64,000 bases of DNA, from NCBI GenBank assembly GCA_016703665.1, contig JADJBS010000002.1, positions 248,001 through 312,000 of the forward strand. Reading direction: 5' to 3'. Both the position numbers and the translations under genes were made by a program. Source of the DNA: Candidatus Defluviibacillus avedoerensis (GTDB lineage: Bacteria; Pseudomonadota; Gammaproteobacteria; Burkholderiales; Burkholderiaceae_C). Below the pieces are notes generated by a model. The model searched no databases. It worked only from the letters and a program-made list of their open reading frames with translations, and was not told the DNA's origin. Numbering within the stretch: the first letter of the stretch is position 1; each line of letters starts with the position of its first letter. Shown piece after piece: positions 1 to 8,472 of this stretch.

Positions 1-611
1 TTGCCGGTGCCTCGGCACTGGGGGCAGGTTTGCTGAACACTGAAAAAGCCCTGACGCATTTGTACCGAGCCATTGCCGTGACAGGTGGTGCATGTGGCCA
101 CCTTGGTGCCAGGCTTGGCACCCGTGCCATGGCAGGTGTCGCACTCTTCCCAGGTAGGGATGCGTATCTGCGCATCCTTGCCTTTGGCGGCTTCCTCCAG
201 GCTGATTTCCATGGCATAGCTGAGGTCACTGCCTCGGTACACCTGTCGGCCACCACGCCCGCCACCCGCGCCACGGCCTTGGCCACCTTGACCGAAGATG
301 TCACCAAAAATATCACCAAAGGCCTCGGCAAAACCCCCAAATCCTTCAGCACCGGCACCACCGCCACGCATGTTGGGGTCTACGCCCGCATGGCCGTACT
401 GATCGTAGGCTGCCTTCTTCTGCGGATCAGACAGCATTTCATAGGCCTCCTTGGCCTCTTTGAACTTGGCTTCTGAGTCTTTGGCTGAGTCCCCCTGGTT
501 GCGGTCAGGGTGGTACTTCATTGCCAGCTTGCGGTAGGCCTTTTTGATTTCGTCGTCGGAAGCGTTTTTGGGTACGCCCAGAATTTCATAAAAGTCGCGT
601 TTAGTGGCCAT
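1..611 (-). CDS. dnaJ: Chaperone protein DnaJ, C-terminus beyond window
   Basis: DnaJ (Hsp40) is the cytosolic co-chaperone that delivers unfolded clients to DnaK and stimulates its ATPase. Reading from the ATG at 611, the J domain is intact with HPD at residues 34-36. A Gly/Phe-rich linker follows (about 76-125), then the zinc region with CDTCHGTG, CTTCHGNG and CPQCRGTG before the sequence runs off the left edge. The fourth zinc repeat and the C-terminal substrate domain are outside the window. It lies downstream of dnaK on the same strand, as usual in the grpE-dnaK-dnaJ cluster. No clear Shine-Dalgarno is visible before the ATG, so translation may depend on the upstream message. Identity is secure; only about 203 residues can be seen. 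Confidence 0.96.
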   Translation of the reverse strand, partial: MATKRDFYEILGVPKNASDDEIKKAYRKLAMKYHPDRNQGDSAKDSEAKFKEAKEAYEMLSDPQKKAAYDQYGHAGVDPNMRGGGAGAEGFGGFAEAFGDIFGDIFGQGGQGRGAGGGRGGRQVYRGSDLSYAMEISLEEAAKGKDAQIRIPTWEECDTCHGTGAKPGTKVATCTTCHGNGSVQMRQGFFSVQQTCPQCRGTG

Positions 612-688
612 GGCGGGAGGTGCTTATCTGGAAAGGGCTTGTTTCGGGGCGAAGTTTTCGGGTCAGAGAGGGTCCTTGTCAGGCAAAA

Positions 689-732
689 CGCCGCGCTGAG
701 TCAAATGCCCGGGGGCATTCTTCAACGCGGCG
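689..732 (-). other. Nested hairpin in the dnaK-dnaJ spacer
   Basis: Two stems sit one inside the other: CGCCGCG (689-695) pairs with CGCGGCG (726-732), and AATGCCC (704-710) pairs with GGGCATT (713-719). No T-run follows in either direction, so it is not a classical terminator. In the dnaK-dnaJ message it could be a stability or processing element that sets the lower dnaJ level. The pairing is seen; the role is inferred. Confidence 0.5.
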
Positions 733-759
733 AATGTCCTGATGAATCAGGTGGGTGAA

Positions 760-2723
760 TTAACCCTTTTTGACTTCCTTGACCTCGGCATCGACCACAT
801 TGTCGTCAGCGGGCTTGGCAGATGCGCCGCCATGTGCAGCACCATGGTCTTCTGACCCTGGTGCTGCTCCAGCTGCTGCGGCCTTCGCAGCTTCCTGGGC
901 TTGCATGTCGGCATACATCTTTTCGCCAAGTTTTTGGCTGACTGTCATTAGCGCGGTGCTCTTTTCGTCAATGCTGGCCTTGTCGTCACCCTTGAGGGCT
1001 TCTTCGAGATCCTTCATGGCGGCTTCGATTTTGGACTTTTCGTCCGCATCGAGCTTGTCACCATGCTCGGTCAGGCTCTTCTTGACGCTGTGCACGGCGG
1101 CTTCGCCCTGGTTGCGGGCTTGGACGAGTTCTAGCTTTTTCTTGTCGTCGGCAGCGTTTAGCTCGGCGTCTTTCACCATTTGCTGGATTTCAGCTTCAGA
1201 CAAACCGGGTTGGCCTTGATGGTGATCTTGTTTTCCTTGCCCGTGCCTTTGTCTTTGGCGCCTACATGCAGGATGCCGTTGGCGTCGATGTCGAAGGACA
1301 CTTCGATCTGTGGCGTACCGCGTGAAGAGGGTGGAATGCCTTCGAGGTTGAATTCGCCCAGCAACTTGTTCACCGCTGCGATTTCACGCTCGCCCTGGAA
1401 CACCTTGATGGTCACGGCGGGCTGATTGTCTTCTGCGGTCGAGAAAGTCTGTGCAAACTTGGTGGGGATGGTCGTGTTCTTGGCGATCATCTTGGTCATC
1501 ACGCCGCCCAGGGTTTCGATGCCCAGGGAGAGCGGTGTCACGTCGAGCAGCAACACGTCCTTGCGGTCGCCGGACAGCACCTGGCCTTGAATCGCAGCGC
1601 CAACTGCCACGGCTTCGTCGGGGTTCACGTCTTTGCGGGGCTCTTTGCCGAAGAACTCTTTGACCTTCTCTTGAACCTTGGGCATGCGGGTCATCCCGCC
1701 GACCAGAATGACGTCGTGGATTTCTCCCACAGACACGCCAGCGTCCTTGATCGCGACGCGGCAAGGTGCAATGGTGCGCTCAATCAAGTCCTCCACCAGA
1801 GCTTCGAGCTTGGAGCGGCTCAGCTTGATGTTCAGGTGCTTTGGGCCAGACGCATCGGCAGTGATGTAGGGCAGGTTCAGATCAGTTTGCGCGCTGTTGG
1901 AGAGCTCAATCTTGGCCTTTTCAGCGGCTTCCTTGAGGCGCTGCAGGGCGAGCACGTCTTTGGACAGGTCAACGCCTTGTTCTTTCTTGAACTCGGTGAC
2001 GATGTAGTCGATGATGCGCTGGTCAAAGTCTTCGCCGCCCAGGAAGGTGTCGCCGTTGGTGGAGAGCACTTCAAACTGCTTTTCACCATCGACATCGGCG
2101 ATTTCGATGATGGACACGTCGAAAGTACCGCCGCCCAGGTCATACACGGCGATCTTGCGGTCGCCCTTTTCGTGCTTGTCCAGACCAAAGGCCAGAGCAG
2201 CAGCGGTGGGCTCATTGATGATGCGCTTGACGTCCAGGCCCGCAATGCGGCCAGCGTCTTTGGTTGCTTGGCGCTGTGCGTCGTTGAAATAGGCCGGGAC
2301 GGTGATGACGGCCTCGGTGACGGCTTCACCCAGGTAGTCTTCAGCGGTTTTCTTCATCTTGCGCAGAATGTCGGCGCTGACTTGCTGGGCAGAAATCTTA
2401 TTGCCGCGCACTTCGACCCAGGCGTCACCATTGTCTGCAGCGGTGATCTTGTAGGGCATGAGGTCGATGTCCTTCTGGACTTCTTTCTCGGTGAACTTAC
2501 GACCAATCAGGCGCTTGATTGCGTACAGCGTGTTTTTGGGGTTGGTCACAGCCTGGCGCTTGGCGGAGGCACCGACCAGCACTTCGCCGTCTTCCTGGTA
2601 GGCGACTATGGAGGGCGTGGTGCGCGCGCCTTCAGCGTTCTCAATCACCTTGGTGGTGTTGCCTTCCATGATGGACACGCAGGAATTGGTGGTGCCCAAG
2701 TCGATACCAATGATTTTTGCCAT
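760..2723 (-). CDS. dnaK: Chaperone DnaK (Hsp70), reading frame broken by one base
   Basis: DnaK is the ATP-dependent Hsp70 chaperone. Residues 1 to about 507 read normally from the ATG at 2723: IGIDLGTTNS phosphate loop at residue 5, the VYDLGGGTFD motif, and the substrate-binding domain up to KITIKAN. Near position 1205 the frame changes: the first frame ends in a short nonsense tail at 1173. The next frame carries the expected continuation SEAEIQQMVKDAE through the C-terminal lid and an Ala-rich tail ending EVKEVKKG at 760. The span is 1964 bases, one short of a multiple of three; adding one G in the CCGG at 1205-1210 would restore about 654 residues, the family length. A good AGGAG ribosome site precedes the start. 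A sequencing indel is the simplest explanation, since loss of the lid would be costly. Confidence 0.93.
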
Positions 2724-2759
2724 TTTTTACTCCTGAAACTTAAACTGTGATGCTAATAA

Positions 2760-2786
2760 CTTGTGGATAACTTGTGCGGTTTCAAG
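2760..2786 (-). promoter_or_regulatory. Probable sigma-32 promoter for dnaK
   Basis: On the minus strand CTTGAAA (2786-2780) is followed after 13 bases by CCACAAG (2766-2760), close to the heat-shock consensus CTTGAAA-N13-CCCCAT. It lies about 37 bases upstream of the dnaK ATG, between grpE and dnaK, and would let dnaK be transcribed apart from grpE. The -10 half is imperfect. Confidence 0.5.
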
Positions 2787-2808
2787 GGACAAGTGACTGA
2801 ATTTGGAC

Positions 2809-3387
2809 TTATTTAGGTGCGCTCACCATGACCAGGGCAGGGCGCAGCACGCGCTCATTGATGGTGTAGCCTTTTTGCAGGACGCTGACGATGGTGTTGG
2901 CTTCCTGGTCCGACGGCACCATGCTGATGGCTTGGTGGTGATGGGGGTCAAATTTGGCGCCAGCGGCGGGGTTGGTCTCGATGACCTTGTTGCGCTCCAG
3001 CGCGCTCTTGAGTTGGCGCAGGGTGGCTTCGGCGCCTTCGCGGATTTGTTCGATGGTGCCATCCTTGATGGCCAATCCGGCTTCGAGGCTGTCTGCCACG
3101 GGCAACAGGCTTTCTGCAAAGCCTTCGACTGCAAATTTACGGGCTTTGGAAATCTCGTCTTCCGAGCGACGGCGGATGTTTTGCACATCGGCCTGGGCGC
3201 GCAGGTATTGCTCCGCCAGGTCGGCATTCTTGGTTTCGAGTTCAGCGACTCGGGCCAGAGCTTCAGCCAAGGGGTCAACGGTTCCAGCCTCAACGGCAGC
3301 TTGTGCTGCCTCGATTTCTTCGGGGCTCATGTCCAGCGGGGTAGCACTGGCTGCCTGGGATTGCTCAGATTTTTGGTGTTCAGACAT
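2809..3387 (-). CDS. grpE: Nucleotide exchange factor GrpE
   Basis: GrpE releases ADP from DnaK and closes the chaperone cycle. The 192-residue product has an acidic, disordered N-terminus and a long coiled coil (about residues 45-100). It also has the conserved core NIRRRSEDEISKARKFAVEG and the C-terminal beta domain with the ending LRPALVMVSAP. The ATG at 3387 gives the usual family length. It is the first gene of the heat-shock cluster, 86 bases upstream of dnaK, and has its own sigma-32 type promoter. No oddities seen. Confidence 0.96.
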   Translation of the reverse strand: MSEHQKSEQSQAASATPLDMSPEEIEAAQAAVEAGTVDPLAEALARVAELETKNADLAEQYLRAQADVQNIRRRSEDEISKARKFAVEGFAESLLPVADSLEAGLAIKDGTIEQIREGAEATLRQLKSALERNKVIETNPAAGAKFDPHHHQAISMVPSDQEANTIVSVLQKGYTINERVLRPALVMVSAPK

Positions 3388-3458
3388 GCTATTTTGGAAG
3401 TCGAGTCGGATTGAATGCCGGGGAGACCTTTAAGCGAAATCACCCGGTAAAACCAAGA

Positions 3459-3486
3459 CCTTGGGGCGAGTAGGGCTGTTTTCAAG
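3459..3486 (-). promoter_or_regulatory. Sigma-32 heat-shock promoter for grpE
   Basis: Minus-strand CTTGAAA (3486-3480), a 13-base spacer, then CCCCAAGG (3466-3459). This is close to the RpoH consensus CTTGAAA-N13-CCCCAT. The implied transcript starts roughly 65 bases upstream of the grpE ATG. Confidence 0.75.
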
Positions 3487-3495
3487 CGACCTACG

Positions 3496-3521
3496 TAAAA
3501 AATCCGCTCAGGGCGGATTTT
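3496..3521 (-). terminator. Rho-independent terminator after the FKBP gene
   Basis: The stem AATCCGC (3501-3507) / GCGGATT (3513-3519) with a 5-base loop is followed on the minus strand by a T-run (the A-run at 3497-3502 on the plus strand). It lies 45 bases past the FKBP stop and just upstream of the grpE heat-shock promoter, insulating the two units. Confidence 0.7.
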
Positions 3522-3566
3522 GTCAGGGCGAGAGTGGCTTCCTGGGGCTGATGGCCGCCGAGGGGC

Positions 3567-3917
3567 TCAGTGGGCGTCGAGCAGCTCGACGTCAAATTTC
3601 AATGTGGCATTGGGGGGGATCACGCCACCGGCTCCGCGAGCGCCGTAGCCAAGGGCTGCTGGGATGATCAGCGTGCGCTGCCCACCAATCTTCATGCCGG
3701 CCACACCTTCGTCCCAACCTTTGATGACCATGCCTGCGCCCAGAGAAAAGGCAAACGGATCACCTCGGTCGCGGCTGGAGTCAAATTTTGCGCCTTGTAC
3801 GCCGTCGTTATAGAGCCAGCCGGTGTAGTGCACATGCACATGTTGGCCTGGTTTGGCTTCGGCGCCGGTGCCGGGCGTGGTGTCTTCGTATTGCAGGCCA
3901 GATGCGGTGGTGATCAT
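3567..3917 (-). CDS. FKBP-type peptidyl-prolyl cis-trans isomerase
   Basis: This is a single-domain FKBP of 116 residues that catalyses proline cis-trans isomerisation. There is no signal peptide, so it should be cytosolic. Family signatures are VHVHYTGWL (about 28-36), FDSSRDRGDPFAFSLG, VIKGWDEGVAGMKIGGQR and the closing LKFDVELLD. Length matches minimal bacterial FKBPs. It is transcribed alone, ends at a terminator before the heat-shock operon, and has no obvious link to the FAH-family gene behind it. Confidence 0.93.
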   Translation of the reverse strand: MITTASGLQYEDTTPGTGAEAKPGQHVHVHYTGWLYNDGVQGAKFDSSRDRGDPFAFSLGAGMVIKGWDEGVAGMKIGGQRTLIIPAALGYGARGAGGVIPPNATLKFDVELLDAH

Positions 3918-4000
3918 GGGGATCCTTGAAAAAAAGTGTGTTGACTAAGCCAGGGCACCTACAGCCCTAGCGCATAGCATGAAAAGCAGAGCTGAAAGAC

Positions 4001-5212
4001 TTAGAGCACGGCACCCCGGAGTGCCAGATCGCGCATCAAAGCGCGGATGCCGTAAGTCCAGGGGGGGATTTTGTCAGATCGGTTGACGCGGTTGACCAGG
4101 CAACCGAGTTGTGGGGTGGAAATTCGGACGATATCACCAGCCTTATGGGTGAATCCTGTTCCTGGGCCCAGGCGGTCTTGGGTTGGAGAGAACATGGTAC
4201 CTAAGAACAGCATGAAACCGTCTGGATACTGGTGGTTGTCGTTGATCGTTTGACGAACCAGGTCCAATGGGTCACGGCTGATCTTGCGCATGTCGCTCAC
4301 GGCATGCAGCGTGAACGGATCAAGTTCTTCGCCATTGTCATCCGGATCTGTATCGCCGGTAATGTCGAGCGACAGCTCCAGTTCGCGTACGTCTTCAAGG
4401 CGGAAATTTTCGTCAAACAGGCGAATGAACGGACCAATCGCGCAACTGGCGTTGTTGTCTTTGGCTTTACCGAGCAGCAATGCGCTTCGGCCTTCAAAGT
4501 CCCGCAAATTGACATCATTGCCTAGCGCAACGCCCTTGACTTGCCCTGCGCCATTGACTGCCAGCACGACCTCTGGCTCGGGGTTGTTCCAGACACTACG
4601 CGGATGAATACCGACCTCTGCACCCAGGCCGACGGCGCTCATTACCTGCGATTTGGTGAATATCTCGGCATCCGGGCCAATGCCTACTTCCAGATATTGA
4701 GACCAAACACCTTGGGCGATCAGGGCGTCTTTCAGCTTCGCTGCTTGCGGTGAGCCGGGGATCACATGGCTGAGGTCTTCGCCAATGACGGCAACTACCT
4801 CTCGCCGTATCGACTCGGCTTTGGCTGCGTCTCCGCGAGCTTGTTCTTCAATGACCCGTTCCAGCATGCTGGAGACGAATGTGACGCCAGCTGCCTTGAT
4901 TGCCTGCAAATCGCAAGGCGCCATGAACCAGGGGACGGCTTTATCGCGGTTTTCCTGTGCGGAGTTGACCAGCACGACAGCCGTGCTGAACATGGATGCT
5001 TGGCCTGTTGTGCCTTTTCGCACAGCACTGGCGGGGTCAGGGAGTTGCAGCAACTGACTACAGGTACTGGCAATACCCGACAGATCGTAGATGCCGTTGT
5101 CTCGAACCTGAACGAGCACGGGACCTTTGCCCTCAACCCAGACCCGGCCGACAAGTGTCGACCGCCTGAAATCAAACGGCAACGAATTAGAAACAGTCAA
5201 ATAGTTGAGCAT
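4001..5212 (-). CDS. Fumarylacetoacetate hydrolase (FAH) family protein
   Basis: The product (403 residues) carries the C-terminal FAH fold used by enzymes that hydrolyse or dehydrate 2-oxo/3-oxo acids. Visible are NPEPEVVL with metal-binding acidic residues, GNDVNLRDFEGRS with the family N-D pair, LLLGKAKDNNAS and LFLGTMFSP. An N-terminal half of about 120 residues is typical of the longer FAH subfamily often linked to aldonate or aromatic acid breakdown, but the substrate cannot be named from sequence. The HxlR regulator 84 bases downstream on the same strand could control it. Family is secure, substrate unknown. Confidence 0.85.
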   Translation of the reverse strand: MLNYLTVSNSLPFDFRRSTLVGRVWVEGKGPVLVQVRDNGIYDLSGIASTCSQLLQLPDPASAVRKGTTGQASMFSTAVVLVNSAQENRDKAVPWFMAPCDLQAIKAAGVTFVSSMLERVIEEQARGDAAKAESIRREVVAVIGEDLSHVIPGSPQAAKLKDALIAQGVWSQYLEVGIGPDAEIFTKSQVMSAVGLGAEVGIHPRSVWNNPEPEVVLAVNGAGQVKGVALGNDVNLRDFEGRSALLLGKAKDNNASCAIGPFIRLFDENFRLEDVRELELSLDITGDTDPDDNGEELDPFTLHAVSDMRKISRDPLDLVRQTINDNHQYPDGFMLFLGTMFSPTQDRLGPGTGFTHKAGDIVRISTPQLGCLVNRVNRSDKIPPWTYGIRALMRDLALRGAVL

Positions 5213-5295
5213 AGCCAGTCCACGATTAACCGGGCAATGCTAACCAATCCAGTGGCGTGAATCGAATTGGCAGTGAATACCCACAAAGCCAAGTC

Positions 5296-5613
5296 TTATT
5301 TGGCGGTTGCCTTTTTGACTTGTCCCGTCACCCATTTGCCTGCAAAAGCTTGTAGGTCGGACAGACGTTTGAGCAGATCTGCACCCGACGGAGTGACGCC
5401 ATAGCCCTCATTGCCATGAGTCACCAAGCCAGCTTCGCGCAGCTCTTTGAGCCGGGTGTTAAGTGTATTGGGTGTGATACCACCGACGCTGTCCTGTAGC
5501 AACCGAAATGTCTGCGAATGCCCGTCGCGCAAAGCCCACAATACACGTATGGCGTAGCGGGATTCCAGCAGTGAAAGAAGCTGGTTGACTGCGGCGTTTT
5601 CCTTGGAACTCAT
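5296..5613 (-). CDS. HxlR/winged-helix transcriptional regulator
   Basis: A 105-residue single-domain winged-helix protein. ESRYAIRVLWALRDG (about 17-31) matches the HxlR opening helix, followed by the recognition region NTLNTRLKELREAGLV and a wing ending YGVTPSGADLL. No effector domain is present. It is co-oriented with the FAH-family gene downstream and with the MarR gene upstream, suggesting a small regulatory unit. The effector is unknown. Confidence 0.82.
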   Translation of the reverse strand: MSSKENAAVNQLLSLLESRYAIRVLWALRDGHSQTFRLLQDSVGGITPNTLNTRLKELREAGLVTHGNEGYGVTPSGADLLKRLSDLQAFAGKWVTGQVKKATAK

Positions 5614-5744
5614 GGATGGCTCTCCTCAATTCAGTTTTCAATGCGCCTCGACGATCTACCGGACGCATGCCAGCATTGCCTTAGACAAAAATTCCAGCAA
5701 CTATAGCCTAATTTGTCTTGTGCTACATGTTTCATAGCTACAAA

Positions 5745-5774
5745 TGCATGGGCGACCATGCAGTTCGACTGCAT
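5745..5774. promoter_or_regulatory. Two overlapping, mutually exclusive hairpins
   Basis: TGCATGG (5745-5751) can pair with CCATGCA (5756-5762) around a GCGA (GNRA-type) loop, while ATGCAGT (5758-5764) can pair with ACTGCAT (5768-5774) around TCG. They share 5758-5762, so only one can form. They lie just downstream of the MarR stop and about 150 bases before the HxlR start. They could be an attenuator/terminator pair or an operator built on the ATGCA repeat. Pairing is seen, function inferred. Confidence 0.4.
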
Positions 5775-5781
5775 TTTGCCA

Positions 5782-6264
5782 TTAACCCGCTATGGGGGCT
5801 TGAAGGTAGATCTTTTGCAGTAAACGGATCAGGGTTTTACGCTCCGATGAGGTCAGTTTGTCCGTCGCCGCCATTTCCAGTTCTTTCGCTGTCACTTCTG
5901 CCTGTTCCATCAGGTGCTTACCTTTGGAAGTCAAATGCAAGCCCATTGCGCGACCATCGCTAGGATGAGGTTCGCGTGAAATGAGCCCGCGTTTTTCAAG
6001 CTGACTTACCATTCCGACCAGGTTTGGGGGCAGAATTCCCAGGGCGGTACACAGCTGTCTTGATGTGATACCTGGGTTATGCATCACCAGGGACAACACG
6101 GAAAAATCCACGGGCCTTAGTTCATACGCGGCCATGCGCTTCAAGAACACACCGATAATCGTCAGTGCCGCCCGGCGAGCGTTGTACCCCATCAGGGTTT
6201 CCAGGTAACTGGTATCAATCACATCGTCTTGCTTGGCGGATGTTGATTTCTCGTTTTTTCGCAT
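5782..6264 (-). CDS. MarR family transcriptional regulator
   Basis: The product is a 160-residue MarR-type winged helix. The dimerisation helices are at both ends, with the DNA-binding core PGITSRQLCTALGILPPNLVGM at about 70-90 and the wing GLISREPHPSDGRAMGLHLT. The ATG at 6264 is preferred over a longer in-frame start that would run into the neighbouring gmd gene. The gene is divergent from the GDP-fucose operon (88 bases between starts) and could repress it or itself. Ligand unknown. Confidence 0.87.
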   Translation of the reverse strand: MRKNEKSTSAKQDDVIDTSYLETLMGYNARRAALTIIGVFLKRMAAYELRPVDFSVLSLVMHNPGITSRQLCTALGILPPNLVGMVSQLEKRGLISREPHPSDGRAMGLHLTSKGKHLMEQAEVTAKELEMAATDKLTSSERKTLIRLLQKIYLQAPIAG

Positions 6265-6351
6265 GCCACTATTGTGCACATTGGGTGTCAGGCGCAAGTT
6301 GTTGCTTGATATCGCTGGCAGATCCGACAAAACAAACTTGAGGATTTCAGT

Positions 6352-7470
6352 TTGAAAAAGAAAGCATTGATTACTGGGGTGACTGGGCAAGATGGTTCAT
6401 ATCTGGCTGAGTTGCTGCTTGGCAAAGGTTACGAAGTTCATGGGATCAAGCGCAGGTCGTCCCTGTTCAATACACAGCGGGTTGATCATCTTTATCAGGA
6501 CCCGCATATCGATCACCGAAATTTTGTGCTGCATTACGGTGACTTGACAGACACCAGCAATCTGGTTCGCATCCTTCAGCAGGTTCAGCCGGACGAGGTA
6601 TACAACCTGGGCGCTCAAAGCCATGTGGCTGTGTCATTTGAAGCGCCTGAGTACACCGCAGATGTGGACGCGATCGGGGCATTGCGTCTTTTGGAAGGGA
6701 TACGGTTTTTGGGTTTGGAAAGGAAAACACGTTTCTATCAGGCGAGTACATCTGAGTTGTACGGCCTTGTTCAGGAAACGCCACAAAAGGAAAGCACACC
6801 TTTCTACCCGCGCAGTCCTTATGCAGTAGCGAAGCTTTACGCTTACTGGATAACCGTCAACTACCGGGAAGCCTATGGCCTTTATGCATGCAACGGGATT
6901 CTGTTCAATCATGAGTCCAAGCGGCGTGGCGAAACCTTTGTGACACGCAAAATTACCCGGGGCTTGGCGCGCGTTGCACAGGGACTTGAAAGCTGTATTT
7001 ACCTTGGCAACATGGACGCCTTACGCGATTGGGGGCACGCCAAAGACTACGTTGAAATGCAGTGGCTAATGCTGCAGCAAGAGCAGGCCAAAGATTTTGT
7101 GATTGCCACAGGTGAGCAGTATTCCGTGCGCCAGTTTGTCGAAATGGCTGCAAAGGAACTGGGTGTCACAATGCAATGGCAAGGTCACGGCCAGCAAGAA
7201 AAAGGCGTAGTTACTGCCAAATCCGGTGATCTGGCGCCAGGAATTTCGGTGGGAGATGTGATCGTCGCGGTCGATCCACATTACTTCCGGCCAGCCGAGG
7301 TTGAGACCTTGCTGGGTGACCCCGGCAAAGCAAAGCGCGAGTTGGGCTGGGTGCCGCAAACGACTTTGCAGCAGATGGTGGCAGAAATGGTTGCGAACGA
7401 CCTGGATCAGGCTCGTCGCAACAAGCTGCTAAAGGCCCATGGCTTTGACTACAGCGATTCGCGTGAATAG
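6352..7470 (+). CDS. gmd: GDP-mannose 4,6-dehydratase
   Basis: Gmd converts GDP-D-mannose to GDP-4-keto-6-deoxy-D-mannose, the first step to GDP-L-fucose and GDP-rhamnose. The 372-residue short-chain dehydrogenase has the NADP motif GVTGQDGSYLAE at residue 9, the Ser/Thr at QASTSELYG and the catalytic Tyr-x-x-x-Lys in SPYAVAKLYA (about 155). GETFVTRKI is typical of Gmd. The start is TTG at 6352, set by a GAGG ribosome site 9 bases upstream. It is the first gene of gmd-fcl-manC, 9 bases before fcl. Confidence 0.95.
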   Translation: MKKKALITGVTGQDGSYLAELLLGKGYEVHGIKRRSSLFNTQRVDHLYQDPHIDHRNFVLHYGDLTDTSNLVRILQQVQPDEVYNLGAQSHVAVSFEAPEYTADVDAIGALRLLEGIRFLGLERKTRFYQASTSELYGLVQETPQKESTPFYPRSPYAVAKLYAYWITVNYREAYGLYACNGILFNHESKRRGETFVTRKITRGLARVAQGLESCIYLGNMDALRDWGHAKDYVEMQWLMLQQEQAKDFVIATGEQYSVRQFVEMAAKELGVTMQWQGHGQQEKGVVTAKSGDLAPGISVGDVIVAVDPHYFRPAEVETLLGDPGKAKRELGWVPQTTLQQMVAEMVANDLDQARRNKLLKAHGFDYSDSRE

Positions 7471-7479
7471 GTGTCCGGT

Positions 7480-8454
7480 ATGAGCGGAAAAAGTGTTAGA
7501 AGGGTGTTTGTTGCTGGCCACAGGGGAATGGTCGGTAGTGCATTGGTTCAGGAGTTGCAGAAAGACTCCTCAATCGAGTTGGTCTTGCGTACACACGCTG
7601 AGCTGGATCTGTGCAATCAAGCCGCCGTCGAGGTTTTTTTTTCCAATAATGGTATCGATGAGGTCTACTTGGCGGCAGCGAAAGTCGGTGGTATTCATGC
7701 CAACAATACCTATCCTGCAGACTTCATTTACGACAACCTGATGATGGAGTGCAACGTCATCCATCAGGCATGGCGATCAGGTGTGCGCAAACTGCTGTTG
7801 CTTGGATCCAGCTGCATCTATCCACGACTGGCAGACCAGCCCATGGTTGAATCAGCGCTGTTAACAGGCACTTTGGAATCTACCAATGAACCCTATGCCC
7901 TGGCCAAAATTGCGGGGATCAAGCTTTGTGAGTCTTATAACCGCCAGCATGGAACTGACTTCCGATCGGTGATGCCAACCAATCTTTATGGTCCTGGTGA
8001 CAATTTTCATCCAGAAAACAGCCATGTGATTCCGGCCATGATGCGCCGCTTTCAAGAGGCTAAACAACGTAGGGACAGTACGGTCGTTGTGTGGGGTTCT
8101 GGCATGCCGATGAGGGAATTCCTGCATGTCCAGGATATGGCGCGAGCATGTGTGTACGTCATGAATTTGGCTTATTCGGATTACGCTGCCCAGACTCAGC
8201 CCATGCTGTCGCACATCAACGTTGGCACGGGACGGGACTGTTCCATTCGCGAACTTGCTGAAATCATGGCGCGCGTGACCGAATTTCAAGGACGGTTGAT
8301 TTTTGACGCAAGCAAGCCAGATGGCGCACCGCGCAAGCTGATGGACGTTTCGCGCTTAGAGCGATTGGGCTGGAAGGCCCAAATACAGCTTGAAGACGGC
8401 TTGCGAAGTACGTATGAATGGTTTTTGGCGCATGGCGATACCCTGCGCGTGTAA
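7480..8454 (+). CDS. fcl: GDP-L-fucose synthase
   Basis: Fcl (WcaG) epimerises at C3 and C5 and reduces GDP-4-keto-6-deoxymannose to GDP-L-fucose with NADPH. It shows the nucleotide motif GHRGMVGSAL, the catalytic Ser/Cys region GSSCIYP and the Tyr-x-x-x-Lys in NEPYALAKIAG, with PTNLYGPGDNF downstream. The ATG at 7480 lies 7 bases after an AGG; a GTG at 7471 directly after the gmd stop is an alternative. Length (about 324 residues) is normal. It works directly on the product of the preceding gene. Confidence 0.95.
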   Translation: MSGKSVRRVFVAGHRGMVGSALVQELQKDSSIELVLRTHAELDLCNQAAVEVFFSNNGIDEVYLAAAKVGGIHANNTYPADFIYDNLMMECNVIHQAWRSGVRKLLLLGSSCIYPRLADQPMVESALLTGTLESTNEPYALAKIAGIKLCESYNRQHGTDFRSVMPTNLYGPGDNFHPENSHVIPAMMRRFQEAKQRRDSTVVVWGSGMPMREFLHVQDMARACVYVMNLAYSDYAAQTQPMLSHINVGTGRDCSIRELAEIMARVTEFQGRLIFDASKPDGAPRKLMDVSRLERLGWKAQIQLEDGLRSTYEWFLAHGDTLRV

Positions 8455-8472
8455 GTGAAGGTTTGACGCATC

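Noticed and set aside
30..758. Plus-strand open frames over the dnaJ region
   Set aside because: The minus strand encodes DnaJ with HPD and zinc motifs in the same place.
1587..2750. A 387-codon open frame on the plus strand opposite dnaK
   Set aside because: It is fully antisense to the conserved dnaK frame and its protein has no recognisable domain; it is a high-GC third-position shadow.
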